Assembly (NCBI RefSeq): GCF_000633455.1 | Contig: NZ_AYMG01000032.1 | Location: 17,295 to 81,294 of the forward strand | Direction: 5' to 3' | From: Pedobacter jeongneungensis | Lineage (GTDB): Bacteria > Bacteroidota > Bacteroidia > Sphingobacteriales > Sphingobacteriaceae | Length of the DNA stretch: 64,000 bases | In this document: one piece after another, positions 15,357-24,601 of the stretch | How the letters are laid out: each line of letters starts with the position of its first letter | Numbering within the stretch: position 1 is the first letter of the stretch | The notes under the pieces: model-generated | Databases searched by the model: none | Told to the model about the DNA's origin: nothing | What the model saw: the letters and a program-made list of their open reading frames with translations, nothing else | Program-made: the position numbers and the translations under genes

Positions 15357-15389
15357 AATTTAAATTTTTTATGGGTTTGAAAACTAATT

Positions 15390-15421
15390 TAAATGTACTC
15401 ATATATGAGCACAAATACAAA
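15390..15421 (-). promoter_or_regulatory. Palindrome promoter, copy 2 (topB operon)
   Basis: Read on the - strand: TTTG, 20 nt, TACATTTA. The palindrome GTGCTCATATATGAGTAC lies at 15395-15412. The 30 bp at 15391-15420 are identical to those at 19151-19180. It drives the gene at 15356 and topB. Confidence 0.75.
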
Positions 15422-15727
15422 ATTATTATGTGTTTTTTTTTATTTTTTTCCCCTTTGATTTAAATTATTATGCCAAATGTTGGCTATCTAGATGATGAGC
15501 GCTGGAGGGTGGGCCGTAAACAACCTGGTTAAAGTTGTAGCCCGGAAGTGGATTTTTGAGGTTGGTGTTAACCAGGTGAAAAAAATTAACGTACCGGGGT
15601 TGCAACGTTAAATTGTTTTTCTTTAATAAGTTATAAAACATAAAAGAAAAACAATTGATTAACCAATCCTTAAAGGCGTGGGAGCATAAGGTTTGTAGAG
15701 AAGTATAAAATTAACTTTAATAGAAAA
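15422..15727. other. Gene-free stretch with three successive inverted repeats
   Basis: Between the topB promoter and the end of the PRTRC operon I see no gene. Instead there are ACCTGGTTAA (15523-15532) with TTAACCAGGT (15568-15577), then TTAACGT with ACGTTAA (around 15587-15611), then AATTGTTTTTCTTT (15611-15624) with AAAGAAAAACAATT (15643-15656), all exact. Could be a structured RNA, a partition or transfer site, or a regulatory region. Nothing recognised. Confidence 0.5.
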
Positions 15728-15742
15728 GGCCCCGTAGGGGCC
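15728..15742 (-). terminator. Hairpin at the end of the PRTRC operon
   Basis: GGCCCC-GTA-GGGGCC forms a six-pair GC stem just past the ThiF stop. On the - strand it is followed by TTTTCT, and on the + strand by a T-rich stretch (CAATTTTTTT), so it may work in both directions. Confidence 0.55.
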
Positions 15743-15750
15743 CAATTTTT

Positions 15751-16521
15751 TTAATTTACAGGAATCGGCTGTGTTACCAAGGAATCTAGGTTCATGAAAC
15801 AGCCGCGTTTATCAACAATACCTTCTCTAAACATCGACCATAAAATCGACGATCCAAAATTGGCCAGTGCTGGGTTAATGAATAGATCTTGTTTTTCCAG
15901 GGCTTCCGCTAATGAGCAGCTTGGGGCATCATCAGCAACTTCTGACTGCTGTAAAAGAGTAGGATAATCTTCGGTGATAAGTGGAAGACGGCTGATCGGC
16001 TCAAACTGATCTGAATCGGGCTGTTTAATATTTGATATCGATGAAAGAATAACCTGTCCAGTTTTCTTTGAATTTCCAAAATCCATCCAATATAATGGAG
16101 TTTTAAAATTAACAGTGTTTTTCCACTCCACAGAAATATCTAATCTTGTTTTTACATTATCTACACAGGAAATAATGAAATCATAATTGCTAAGGGACTT
16201 GATGGGAAATTTAGTTTCCTGGGCTTTCCATCCCGTACCAAAGAACCTGTTTATTCTATTGACTAGTGCAATACCTTTATTTAGCCCAATTTCACTCGCA
16301 GAAAATAGCTGCCTTCCGATATTCGATTCGGAAACCAAATCGTCATCAAAGACTGTAACTTGTAAACCGGCATGTTCTAACTGGAGAAGCGCATGGTTTA
16401 TTTTCGATAAACAGGTTAGCATGTGGCTACCTGTTCCGCCAACACCGATCAGAGCAATTTTAACAGGGTTCAAGGCATTATATAGTCTTGGTGATATAAA
16501 GTGTACTTTTTTCTTCATCAT
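15751..16521 (-). CDS. PRTRC system ThiF family protein
   Basis: A 256-residue ThiF/MoeB-type adenylating-enzyme fold. The nucleotide loop GVGGTG is at residues 26-31, with FDDDLVSESNIGRQLF downstream as in E1-like enzymes. PRTRC means ParB-related, ThiF-related cassette; the role of its ThiF is unknown, though E1-like proteins activate a carboxylate by adenylation. Last gene of the operon; its ATG overlaps the preceding stop by 1 nt. No ParB-like gene accompanies it here. Confidence 0.85.
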   Translation of the reverse strand: MMKKKVHFISPRLYNALNPVKIALIGVGGTGSHMLTCLSKINHALLQLEHAGLQVTVFDDDLVSESNIGRQLFSASEIGLNKGIALVNRINRFFGTGWKAQETKFPIKSLSNYDFIISCVDNVKTRLDISVEWKNTVNFKTPLYWMDFGNSKKTGQVILSSISNIKQPDSDQFEPISRLPLITEDYPTLLQQSEVADDAPSCSLAEALEKQDLFINPALANFGSSILWSMFREGIVDKRGCFMNLDSLVTQPIPVN

Positions 16522-17258
16522 TAATCGATTAGCGTTTTAATAGTGATATTTTCTGATTTTAACTCTGATAAGGGAAATGGGGTGTCAACACCGATGTGAC
16601 TTTTCCAAAACTCTACAATATTTGATTTGATAGGACTAACTGATCTGTTCATGTGGGAAAAACTACTGTTCCAAAAAGCACTCTCCCAACCCTCTATGAA
16701 TTCTTCCAGTGAACTGGTTTTAACAAAATCTAAGTCGACGTTACCCATGCATACATTCCCATCCCTTACTACACTTTGATCATAAATATTAAAGAATGGT
16801 GCTTGATAGAGGGGGGTTGAAAGAACTGGTGATCCTTTAGGTGTTAAATGTAATGCATACACACTTAAATAGTTTTTACTGGCTTTCCAAAGTAGTGATG
16901 GGACATTTGCTCTACCATTAGGTATTTCAAGTAATTCGGTAAAGTTGAGCTGAACATTCTGTGGTTCGGTGTACCATATCACATAGGACTTATGGGCATG
17001 GTTATTTACTTTTAATATATTTTTAGGGAGCAAACCTTTTGGGGTAAGAAAATTGTTTGCAAGTTCTCCTGACTGTAAACATAACGCCAGCTCTGTACAT
17101 TCCTGAATGGTTAGGGGATGAGCATTTACGGGCTTGCCTTTTTCATTAATATCATAACTCTCGATATAAACATCTTCACGATCCTCAGTTTTATGTATTA
17201 AAAAAGCTTTAAACGGTGTGTATTTTTTATTGATATGGGTTGATAGATCTCTTGACAT
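16521..17258 (-). CDS. PRTRC system protein B
   Basis: A 245-residue soluble protein in the position and size of PRTRC protein B, with the conserved late segment VRDGNVCMGN, then an aromatic-rich C-terminus (SAFWNSSFSH). Sits between the F-position gene and ThiF. Family function unknown. The call rests on gene order and on general resemblance. Confidence 0.7.
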   Translation of the reverse strand: MSRDLSTHINKKYTPFKAFLIHKTEDREDVYIESYDINEKGKPVNAHPLTIQECTELALCLQSGELANNFLTPKGLLPKNILKVNNHAHKSYVIWYTEPQNVQLNFTELLEIPNGRANVPSLLWKASKNYLSVYALHLTPKGSPVLSTPLYQAPFFNIYDQSVVRDGNVCMGNVDLDFVKTSSLEEFIEGWESAFWNSSFSHMNRSVSPIKSNIVEFWKSHIGVDTPFPLSELKSENITIKTLID

Positions 17259-17260
17259 AA

Positions 17261-18322
17261 TTAAAGGTTTTCAAGTGTTTCGGCCAGATCATTTAATAAT
17301 CTGAAATATTGTTTTACGTATAGGGTATTGAAATTATTTATGATTGTATGCGGTTGATCAAATAAATGAGGTTCCTCGCAGGGCAATGCGATCTCCGTTT
17401 TTTCCTGTAAATGATCGTTAACAATATACATTAGTTCTTCTCCATGCGGCTCAACAGTCCAACCATAGCAAAAGGACATATATTCATCCGGAGTAAGTAC
17501 ATTATAATCATCCTCCACATCTTCCGGATGTACAATGGTATTGAATATGTTGAAATTTCCATATTGTCTATAAAAACAAAGAAAACTATTTGCTACCTCT
17601 AATAATGACTTTTCTGTCTCATTGCTCGGTAGGTAATTTGCAACACGCCTTTCAAATGCCATTAGGTTTTTTGTGTTAACTGCCCTTGCTCCAAAGTCTC
17701 TTTTGTATAGTAGTGCATCTGGGATAATCTCTGATACTGCATTTTCCTCTGGCTCCAATTCGCTCCAACATTCATAAATTCCCCCGATAAAAGTGTGTTG
17801 GTAGTGTTCCAACCTACAAACCTTAAACAAATAACTAAATACTGACATTAAAAGATTTGCGGCCGAAAAGTTCTTTTTTTCTTTGAGGCGGTAGTATGGT
17901 GATACATCAATAAAGTATAGTGTATTATTTATCGAAATTTCCTTTTGAATTTCGATGGCCACATCGTTTTTATGCTCCACCAGTCTAACCACATAGTTAT
18001 CATTATGACTTGACAAAAAAGATTTAATATCATTAAGAGCATTATTGATATTTTGGGGATAGGTGTGGGTTTTAGAGAGGGATATATCGGCTGTAAATGT
18101 TGCATTAAAATTTTTGATGTTATTTTCTATTGATGATTCCACCTTTGCCCTGTCCATTAAAATGGGGGGCAGTGGTGAAATAGTATGAAATGAATGATTC
18201 AGAAAACCATTTCCAACAGGTTTATGGGTGCTGTTTTCTTTCTTTCCCGAAGTACTTCCTGAGCGTCTCTTGCGTGATCTAACTGGCTGCTGAAAGTTAG
18301 AATTGATTGATATTTGATACAT
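17261..18322 (-). CDS. PRTRC cassette protein, F position
   Basis: A 353-residue soluble protein between PRTRC C and PRTRC B, the slot of protein F in PRTRC operons. The N-terminus has a basic, low-complexity stretch (RSRKRRSGSTSGKKENS); the rest is mixed alpha/beta with no recognised catalytic motif. Naming as F is from gene order only. Confidence 0.5.
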   Translation of the reverse strand: MYQISINSNFQQPVRSRKRRSGSTSGKKENSTHKPVGNGFLNHSFHTISPLPPILMDRAKVESSIENNIKNFNATFTADISLSKTHTYPQNINNALNDIKSFLSSHNDNYVVRLVEHKNDVAIEIQKEISINNTLYFIDVSPYYRLKEKKNFSAANLLMSVFSYLFKVCRLEHYQHTFIGGIYECWSELEPEENAVSEIIPDALLYKRDFGARAVNTKNLMAFERRVANYLPSNETEKSLLEVANSFLCFYRQYGNFNIFNTIVHPEDVEDDYNVLTPDEYMSFCYGWTVEPHGEELMYIVNDHLQEKTEIALPCEEPHLFDQPHTIINNFNTLYVKQYFRLLNDLAETLENL

Positions 18323-18362
18323 AATGTTTCTGAATTTGGTAGACTGACAATCTTAGATTTTT

Positions 18363-18581
18363 TCATCCCTTTGTTCCTAAAGTGGTTGTAAATGTGTATT
18401 TAATTTTATCTTTTTCAATAGTGGGGCCTTCGATCTTAGCTGTAGTAAGAATTGGGAAATTGTTTGCATAAAAATTCAATACGGCCTGCGTTGTAAATGC
18501 TGGATTTGGGTCTTCTAATGTTTCTTCTTTTCCTTCAAGTTTGAAGACAAAAATTCGGGGAAGTAGGGTTTTAAGTAGCAT
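18363..18581 (-). CDS. PRTRC system protein C
   Basis: A 72-residue protein with DPNPAFTTQAVLNFYANNFP followed by a conserved G-P and a C-terminal TTTLGTKG, the hallmarks of PRTRC protein C. Function unknown. It begins 4 nt after the stop of protein E, so coupled translation is likely. Confidence 0.85.
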   Translation of the reverse strand: MLLKTLLPRIFVFKLEGKEETLEDPNPAFTTQAVLNFYANNFPILTTAKIEGPTIEKDKIKYTFTTTLGTKG

Positions 18582-18585
18582 ATTA

Positions 18586-19080
18586 TTAAAAAAGGGTTAA
18601 TGTGTTTTTCTTGAATTCCAGTTCTTGCTTTAATTTTTGGATATCCTCTGCATTGGAAGGGAACTTATCGGGGTTAGGCAGTAGAGCATAAGCCTGTTCA
18701 TAATCTGCATTTGCTGTAAGCTCCTTTATTTTGTTATGTAGAGCGTCCCACTGTTTTTTGTTTTCTGCCTCAGCTGCCTTAGATGCTTTGACAATTGCGC
18801 TTTCTTCTTTAGCTCTCTCCACACTCTTTGTGAAAGAAACCATATTGAGCAATAGAGTATCTACCACAGTTAGTGGTTCGGATATAGCGTTGATTAATCC
18901 GTTATCCAATTCCTCAGCTGTACCGCTTAAAACAAGTGGAGGAATATGGTGCGCTGCTTTATCAATATTGTCTTGATTTGAAATAAAAACGATAACCTGA
19001 AAGGTATCCCCAGTTTGGGTAACCTTAAAAGTACATTCAGCGCTTAGGTTAAGTTTCTGTAATTGGGCGAAAAAATTCAT
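18586..19080 (-). CDS. PRTRC system protein E
   Basis: A 164-residue protein with PLVLSGTAEELDNG in the first half, the conserved core of PRTRC protein E, and a charged C-terminal coiled-coil-like region (residues about 85-160). First gene of the PRTRC operon. Function unknown; the coiled coil suggests self-assembly or partner binding. Confidence 0.85.
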   Translation of the reverse strand: MNFFAQLQKLNLSAECTFKVTQTGDTFQVIVFISNQDNIDKAAHHIPPLVLSGTAEELDNGLINAISEPLTVVDTLLLNMVSFTKSVERAKEESAIVKASKAAEAENKKQWDALHNKIKELTANADYEQAYALLPNPDKFPSNAEDIQKLKQELEFKKNTLTLF

Positions 19081-19149
19081 ATAAAAAATTTTAATAAATA
19101 TCTAGTCAGAAAAGCTTTGTTAAGGCCCTTCCGTCATTGTTTCATAGTA

Positions 19150-19181
19150 TAAATGTACTCATATATGAGCACAAATACAAT
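19150..19181 (-). promoter_or_regulatory. Palindrome promoter, copy 3 (PRTRC operon)
   Basis: On the - strand: ATTG, 20 nt, TACATTTA, with palindrome GTGCTCATATATGAGTAC at 19155-19172. Identical over 30 bp with copy 2. It leaves a leader of about 60 nt before protein E. Confidence 0.75.
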
Positions 19182-19242
19182 ATAATTTTGTTTTGGTTTT
19201 TATTTCATTTCCCTTTCATTTATTTGATGACCAACATATTTT

Positions 19243-19272
19243 AAAAAAAAAGGCAGTCATTTCTGACTGCCT
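19243..19272 (-). terminator. Rho-independent terminator of the DNA-processing operon
   Basis: AGGCAGTCA (19251-19259) and TGACTGCCT (19264-19272) form a nine-pair stem with a 4-nt loop. On the - strand it is followed by a T-run (A at 19243-19250). Confidence 0.85.
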
Positions 19273-19354
19273 GGCAAAAGGATAGAAGCGGTACCCCACA
19301 GGAACGAGGAGTACAAGCGGATAGCCTGGTTTCTTTTCAGAAACGCCCCAACTT

Positions 19355-22300
19355 TTAATTTATCTTCATGTTTTGTTTATTCACTTTATCGAAATTGATG
19401 TTAACGATTTCCTTCGATTGCTCGTTTTGCTGCTTTTGGTCTTTGAGTATTGAACCATTTGTTTCAGAAGTTTTATTTATTGAATTGATAATACGATTTT
19501 CAAGCATGTTGGCATCGGCTTTAAGTTTTCTTAAAGTGTCTATTTTGTCCCAGGTTCGACCCTTCTGATTCTCTAATAGATTGATATCCTTATATTCATT
19601 TGCAAGTTTTGCCTTGTAATTTTGTGCAAGACCATTACATTTTTCTATCGCATTTAAAAAATACCTTGCTGCTAATGCCAGGTTTTCATTAGGCAGGCCA
19701 TTAGAGTATGTATATTCAACAAAATTTCGTTTTCCGAACATTTCATAGTCATTACCCATATTATTCTTTTTGATGTATAGGTCAAATCCATAAAGCTCAC
19801 CAATCTTGGTTGGCAAAACTAATCCATTTGATTTTGCTTGCTTGTAGATATCCAATATTGCAAGACCTGCCTCATCAGATTTGGCAAACTGACGGCCTTG
19901 GATAGAAATGGGATTCATCTTTGCACCGGTTTTACTATCGATTTTAAGTTGTGCTGAGTATGTTTTTGAATCCTCATTTAATGATTTAAATACTTTTTCA
20001 GTCTTAAGAACATGCTCTTTCATCTGTTTTAATTTCCACTCTAGATCTATTTGACCAGCTGTAAAAGATTTTTTTTCTGCCTCCAGTCCTGCAATTTTTT
20101 TATCCAGCTTAAGCTTTTCCAATAAATCTGTATTACCGGATAGAACAGCCACATATTCTTTGAATGGAAGACCAGAGCTTTCGTCTAGGGCACCTTCATC
20201 AACAGTTCTGACTGAAAGTGTATTGTTTTTAACCTGGTCGATAAAAAGTTGCTTATTACGAAGTAGATTGAAACCATAAGCATCCAAACTTCTATCTACC
20301 GCGTAAACATAAGTGTGAACTTTGTTATCAAAATGCAATTTAGCAACTTCATTTCCTTGTCGGGGTCCGCGACCATGCCTTTGTTCAAGATCCTTTGGCG
20401 TCCATGGAACATTTAGGTCATGCATGGCAACAACTTTTGTCTGAACATTAGTTCCGGTTCCCATTTTCTTTGTAGATCCAAAAAATACACGGAGTTCTCC
20501 AGAACGGACTTTTTGAAACATTGCCTGGCGAGCTCTGTCAGTCTTAGCATCATGTACAAATGCAATTTCATTTGCTGGGATATTGTAATCTTCAACTAAC
20601 TTTCTTTTTAGCTCCGCATAAACATTAAATCTGTCAGATTTACCTGGAGTACCAAGATCGCAAAACACAAGCTGGGTTCCTTTACAAAAGTCTGATTTTT
20701 GATACCAGTCACTTATGTTTTTAGCCGCTACAGATAATTTACTGCCGGGATCATCACTGTAAAAAGGAGCTACAAGCCTCATATCTACGGCCATGTTTCT
20801 TGCCGTATTTGTAGCAATAAGCATTTTTGCAGTTTTTTCTCCCTCGGTAAGTTCATGCCGATGAATTAGTGTAGCATCTCCATTTTGTGCAAATTCAATC
20901 AGGTTTTGAGAAAACTGTTCCTGATCCTTTGTTAGTGGTATATTTACAAGTTTAACAACATTATCCGGTCTTTCGATCTTTAGGTCTTTTTGGGATATGA
21001 AATGGGTAATTTTGCTATAAAGCGAGCAAAGCTCCGGGACTTTAATAAAAGTTCGGAATCGCTCTTTCATAATGAGCTGGTTGGTTACAGATACCTCATA
21101 TTCAGTGGATTTTTTTGTAAATACACTGGCCCAGCTATCAAAGTTGTAGATATTTTGTTTTTCTAAGGTTTCAGGGGCAATATATTTGAATATGTTATAT
21201 AGTTCGGTAAGCGAATTAGATATGGTTGTTCCTGAGTAAAAGGAAATCCCTTTATCTGCTCCGTGGTGAGCCTGGAGCGTCCTGGCAGCAACGAGCATAT
21301 TAAAAGATCTCTGGGAACCAAAGGTGTTACCTAAACCGGCAACACGACCATGACGTGTAGTGAAAGCTAAATTTTTGAATTCGTGGGATTCGTCTACCGC
21401 GAGATGGTCGATACCTAAGTCCCTAAAATCGGGGATATCAGTATCTTTTTTTAAAGACGCGATTACTGTTTCGAGTTTAACAATGAGATTTGCCTCACGT
21501 TTTACCAACCCTTTGAGCATAGCCTTGCTTACTTCCCCACCTTCTTGCTTAACTAACTCTATATCTTCTTGAACCTGTTTCAATTCTCTGGAAAGTAAAG
21601 CTTCTTGAATATCTTTTGGTTGTGGGATCATGCCAAACTGCTCATGTGTTACAATAACACAATCCCAATCATTATTTTTGATCATATTAAGAAAGCTTAG
21701 TCTTTTTGCCTTTGTGAAATCTGCGTCGCCGGGAAAAAGAACTTTAGCATCAGGAAAGGCCTTTATATAGTCTTTAGCAACATCAGCGGCATTAGCTTTT
21801 AAACAAGCGATCATAGGTTTTTTTGCAAAACCAATTTCTCTCATTTTTTGTGTCTGTAATGCCATAATTAATGATTTACCTGCTCCAACTGGGTGATCAC
21901 AGATACCTCCGCCATTTAATACCAGTTTCCAGGCTGCATCCTTTTGATGCTGATTTGGTATAAAGTTTTCTAGCCCTTTGAACTGTAAATGCTCGCCATT
22001 TGACCTATGAGTTGAAAAACAGTTGAACTTAGCGTTATAATTACCTGCAATGTGGTCCTTTTCCTGATTTGATAAGGCAGCCATAAACTCGCCAAATCGG
22101 TTTGTAATTTCTTCTATTTTTAGGGCAACCTTTCTCATGCCCTCGTGATCAGCGGCACGAACTGGATTTCCATCCAGGTTGTAACCCACTATACGAGTTA
22201 GATAAGGAGAATTAGATACTAATCCATATTCAAGTAATTGAAGTCCATCAAACTTTCCGCTTTCCGTTCTTACTGCATAAGCCTCATCAATAATTGAATT

Positions 22301-24523
22301 GGAGCCGCCATATTTCTTTTCAGCCTTGAATGTATCAGATCCTTTAAGATAAACAACCTTGATATCTTCTTCAAAAAGCTTACTTGCAAACTCTTCATAA
22401 TACTTTTTATCGAGCCATCTTTCTCCAAGGTTGAAGTCTAGTTCTTCAAACTGTATTTTTTTCGGTAAAACCTTCAGAAGTTCAGAATACCCCTCACCTT
22501 CTGGTGTAGAAATATCATTTAGTGAAATCCTGGGGAAGTTAGATTGATAATAATTTAACTTTTCATTTATATTTCCACTCAAAAAAGCATCTTTATATTG
22601 GAATTCTGACTTCTTAAAATCATAATATATAAATCCTTTAAGCTGTTTTAAAAGTTGATCAGAATCATTAACCCCGGAGTGTAACTTAATGAAATCAAGA
22701 TCGACTTTATTAAGACTATTTACTGAGAGGAAAAGTGCATCGAGTGGTGAAATAGTCTTAAATGTAGAAGAACTAAATGCGACGGGATGACTGAATAGAT
22801 CTGCAGGTACATAAATAAATTCCTTATTCTCGTTAACAGATCTTTTCTCCATCGCATAACTCTGCGAGGAAAGCTGATCATAATTTATTAGGGCTTTACT
22901 TCTTCTATCGTTTAGTCTACCATAATTCTCAAAATAAAACTGGTACAGACCAGCTGCCTTATCTCTTAATTCAGGATTCTCAATTTGTTTTTGTTTTTCA
23001 AAATCATATAATTCGTTGAACGCGTCCCTCAGTTCAATATATGCTTTTGCATGGTCAGGGTTTATCTTTGTATCTAATGGAGAAAAGGTGGTTTTACCTT
23101 CAAATAAATCGTCTTTTTTTAGATGGCCGGGTTTTCCATCCTGAAGAATTAGAACACCATCGGAATACCAGGGTTTGATCTGGCCTGAGAATACAGCATC
23201 CCTTGAATTTCCCAATTCGAGGATAGGGTTAAAAAGATCAAATTGTAAGCCGGCAGTTGCTTTTTTCACCGGATTAGGGTTATCCTGTGCCTGGGCAAAA
23301 AGATCTAAAGAAATATGCTGACTTTTTGCTTTGAACTTGGTAAAGTCATAATTAAGCTTTGCACCCAACAGATCTGCGATCTGTTCCACAGTTCCACTAA
23401 ATTCTAATAAGGCAGCAGCCTTACCATATAGGTCGGTACCTAACTTTACCTCATCTGCTATGTAGTTATTATTTTCCTGGTAGAAATTGAAATAAGAGTT
23501 TACATTTCCGTACCGAGTATCATTTTCCGTACTCGCCAAAAGCAAATCTTCATTGGACAGGTTTAGTTTTTTGTCATTCTTTTGAAGAACAATTAAATCA
23601 GATGAAACCTCGGTTCCGGCATGTTCATTGAATAATTTGTTCGGAAACCTTGTAACACTTACAATATCAGCTTTACTAAGCATGAATTTACGGATACTTT
23701 CATTCCCTGGGCTATTCAGGAAGGAGGCGGTTACAATAAAAGCAAGAAACCCTTTATCTTTTAACATGTCAAGATTCTTAACAAAAAAGTAATTGTGTAT
23801 CCGGTTTGTTGATTGTTTGACGATAGGCCTTTTATCCTTCAGGTACTTTTCATCAAAAACTTTAGCGTCACCGAAAGGAATATTTGACATTGAAAGATCG
23901 AACCGGTTTTTGAAGAATTCCATACTGTTTGCATGTTTCTCAAAACCACCTGTAAATAAGTTGACAGGCGTAGTTCCGTTTGCACCAGGTTTATAAAGTC
24001 CCTTGATAATGTACTTGGCTTTTAGAATTGAAGCGGTGAGCTGATCTTTTTCGACCGCATAAATCTGTTTATTACTTATAGCGCTACCTTCAGTTTCTAA
24101 AATAGAATCGATGAATGCTCCGGATCCTGCTGATGGTTCCAAAATCAACTTCGGTTTAAAATTCGCGATTACTGTTTCGGCAATGATGTTCGTAATAGAT
24201 TCTGGAGTAAAGAAAGCACTTAAAACACTATTTCTTATACTATCATAGAAAGTACCAGCTTGTACCTTGTTAAATGAATCCATCTGGACACAAAGTTGGT
24301 CCAGTTTTTTTTTATGTTCAAATAAGTTGAGGGAGGATTTAGACCATTGGGTTGGATCATCAGAAAGTAAGACTTCTTTTATACCACCAAAACCTCGATA
24401 CCGGTTAAGTATCTTAATTTGCTCTGAAATGGTTTCTTTTCTTGGGGTGTTTCTGTGGATATCGAATGCTAATGATATAGCGGCCAGGTTATCCTGGATT
24501 ACTAGATTTTTATTAAATGCCAT
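19355..24523 (-). CDS. Giant N6-adenine methyltransferase / SNF2-type helicase fusion
   Basis: A 1722-residue protein. Near residue 128 LEPSAGSGAFIDS is a SAM-binding motif and near 213 SNIPFGD is a variant of the NPPF/Y catalytic motif of N6-adenine methylases. A helicase follows: Walker A GAGKS near 880, DESH (DEAH-like) near 1043, and QRHGRGPRQGN, the arginine-finger motif VI, near 1384. The C-terminal 250 residues are coiled-coil-like. Such fusions are common in Bacteroidetes mobile elements and may modify or unwind incoming DNA to evade restriction. It follows a terminator-like hairpin after the DUF1896 gene. Confidence 0.9.
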   Translation of the reverse strand: MAFNKNLVIQDNLAAISLAFDIHRNTPRKETISEQIKILNRYRGFGGIKEVLLSDDPTQWSKSSLNLFEHKKKLDQLCVQMDSFNKVQAGTFYDSIRNSVLSAFFTPESITNIIAETVIANFKPKLILEPSAGSGAFIDSILETEGSAISNKQIYAVEKDQLTASILKAKYIIKGLYKPGANGTTPVNLFTGGFEKHANSMEFFKNRFDLSMSNIPFGDAKVFDEKYLKDKRPIVKQSTNRIHNYFFVKNLDMLKDKGFLAFIVTASFLNSPGNESIRKFMLSKADIVSVTRFPNKLFNEHAGTEVSSDLIVLQKNDKKLNLSNEDLLLASTENDTRYGNVNSYFNFYQENNNYIADEVKLGTDLYGKAAALLEFSGTVEQIADLLGAKLNYDFTKFKAKSQHISLDLFAQAQDNPNPVKKATAGLQFDLFNPILELGNSRDAVFSGQIKPWYSDGVLILQDGKPGHLKKDDLFEGKTTFSPLDTKINPDHAKAYIELRDAFNELYDFEKQKQIENPELRDKAAGLYQFYFENYGRLNDRRSKALINYDQLSSQSYAMEKRSVNENKEFIYVPADLFSHPVAFSSSTFKTISPLDALFLSVNSLNKVDLDFIKLHSGVNDSDQLLKQLKGFIYYDFKKSEFQYKDAFLSGNINEKLNYYQSNFPRISLNDISTPEGEGYSELLKVLPKKIQFEELDFNLGERWLDKKYYEEFASKLFEEDIKVVYLKGSDTFKAEKKYGGSNSIIDEAYAVRTESGKFDGLQLLEYGLVSNSPYLTRIVGYNLDGNPVRAADHEGMRKVALKIEEITNRFGEFMAALSNQEKDHIAGNYNAKFNCFSTHRSNGEHLQFKGLENFIPNQHQKDAAWKLVLNGGGICDHPVGAGKSLIMALQTQKMREIGFAKKPMIACLKANAADVAKDYIKAFPDAKVLFPGDADFTKAKRLSFLNMIKNNDWDCVIVTHEQFGMIPQPKDIQEALLSRELKQVQEDIELVKQEGGEVSKAMLKGLVKREANLIVKLETVIASLKKDTDIPDFRDLGIDHLAVDESHEFKNLAFTTRHGRVAGLGNTFGSQRSFNMLVAARTLQAHHGADKGISFYSGTTISNSLTELYNIFKYIAPETLEKQNIYNFDSWASVFTKKSTEYEVSVTNQLIMKERFRTFIKVPELCSLYSKITHFISQKDLKIERPDNVVKLVNIPLTKDQEQFSQNLIEFAQNGDATLIHRHELTEGEKTAKMLIATNTARNMAVDMRLVAPFYSDDPGSKLSVAAKNISDWYQKSDFCKGTQLVFCDLGTPGKSDRFNVYAELKRKLVEDYNIPANEIAFVHDAKTDRARQAMFQKVRSGELRVFFGSTKKMGTGTNVQTKVVAMHDLNVPWTPKDLEQRHGRGPRQGNEVAKLHFDNKVHTYVYAVDRSLDAYGFNLLRNKQLFIDQVKNNTLSVRTVDEGALDESSGLPFKEYVAVLSGNTDLLEKLKLDKKIAGLEAEKKSFTAGQIDLEWKLKQMKEHVLKTEKVFKSLNEDSKTYSAQLKIDSKTGAKMNPISIQGRQFAKSDEAGLAILDIYKQAKSNGLVLPTKIGELYGFDLYIKKNNMGNDYEMFGKRNFVEYTYSNGLPNENLALAARYFLNAIEKCNGLAQNYKAKLANEYKDINLLENQKGRTWDKIDTLRKLKADANMLENRIINSINKTSETNGSILKDQKQQNEQSKEIVNINFDKVNKQNMKIN

Positions 24524-24547
24524 CGGGCTTGGGTATAGTAAAATAAA

Positions 24548-24572
24548 AAGAACAGTCTTTTAGGCTGTTCTT
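24548..24572 (-). terminator. Terminator or attenuator between DUF1896 and the helicase gene
   Basis: AAGAACAG (24548-24555) and CTGTTCTT (24565-24572) form a stem; on the - strand it is followed by TTTTTATTTT. It lies between two genes of the same direction, so it may only partly stop transcription. Confidence 0.7.
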
Positions 24573-24601
24573 CCAAATAGGGTGTAGAATATTATTGTTT
24601 A

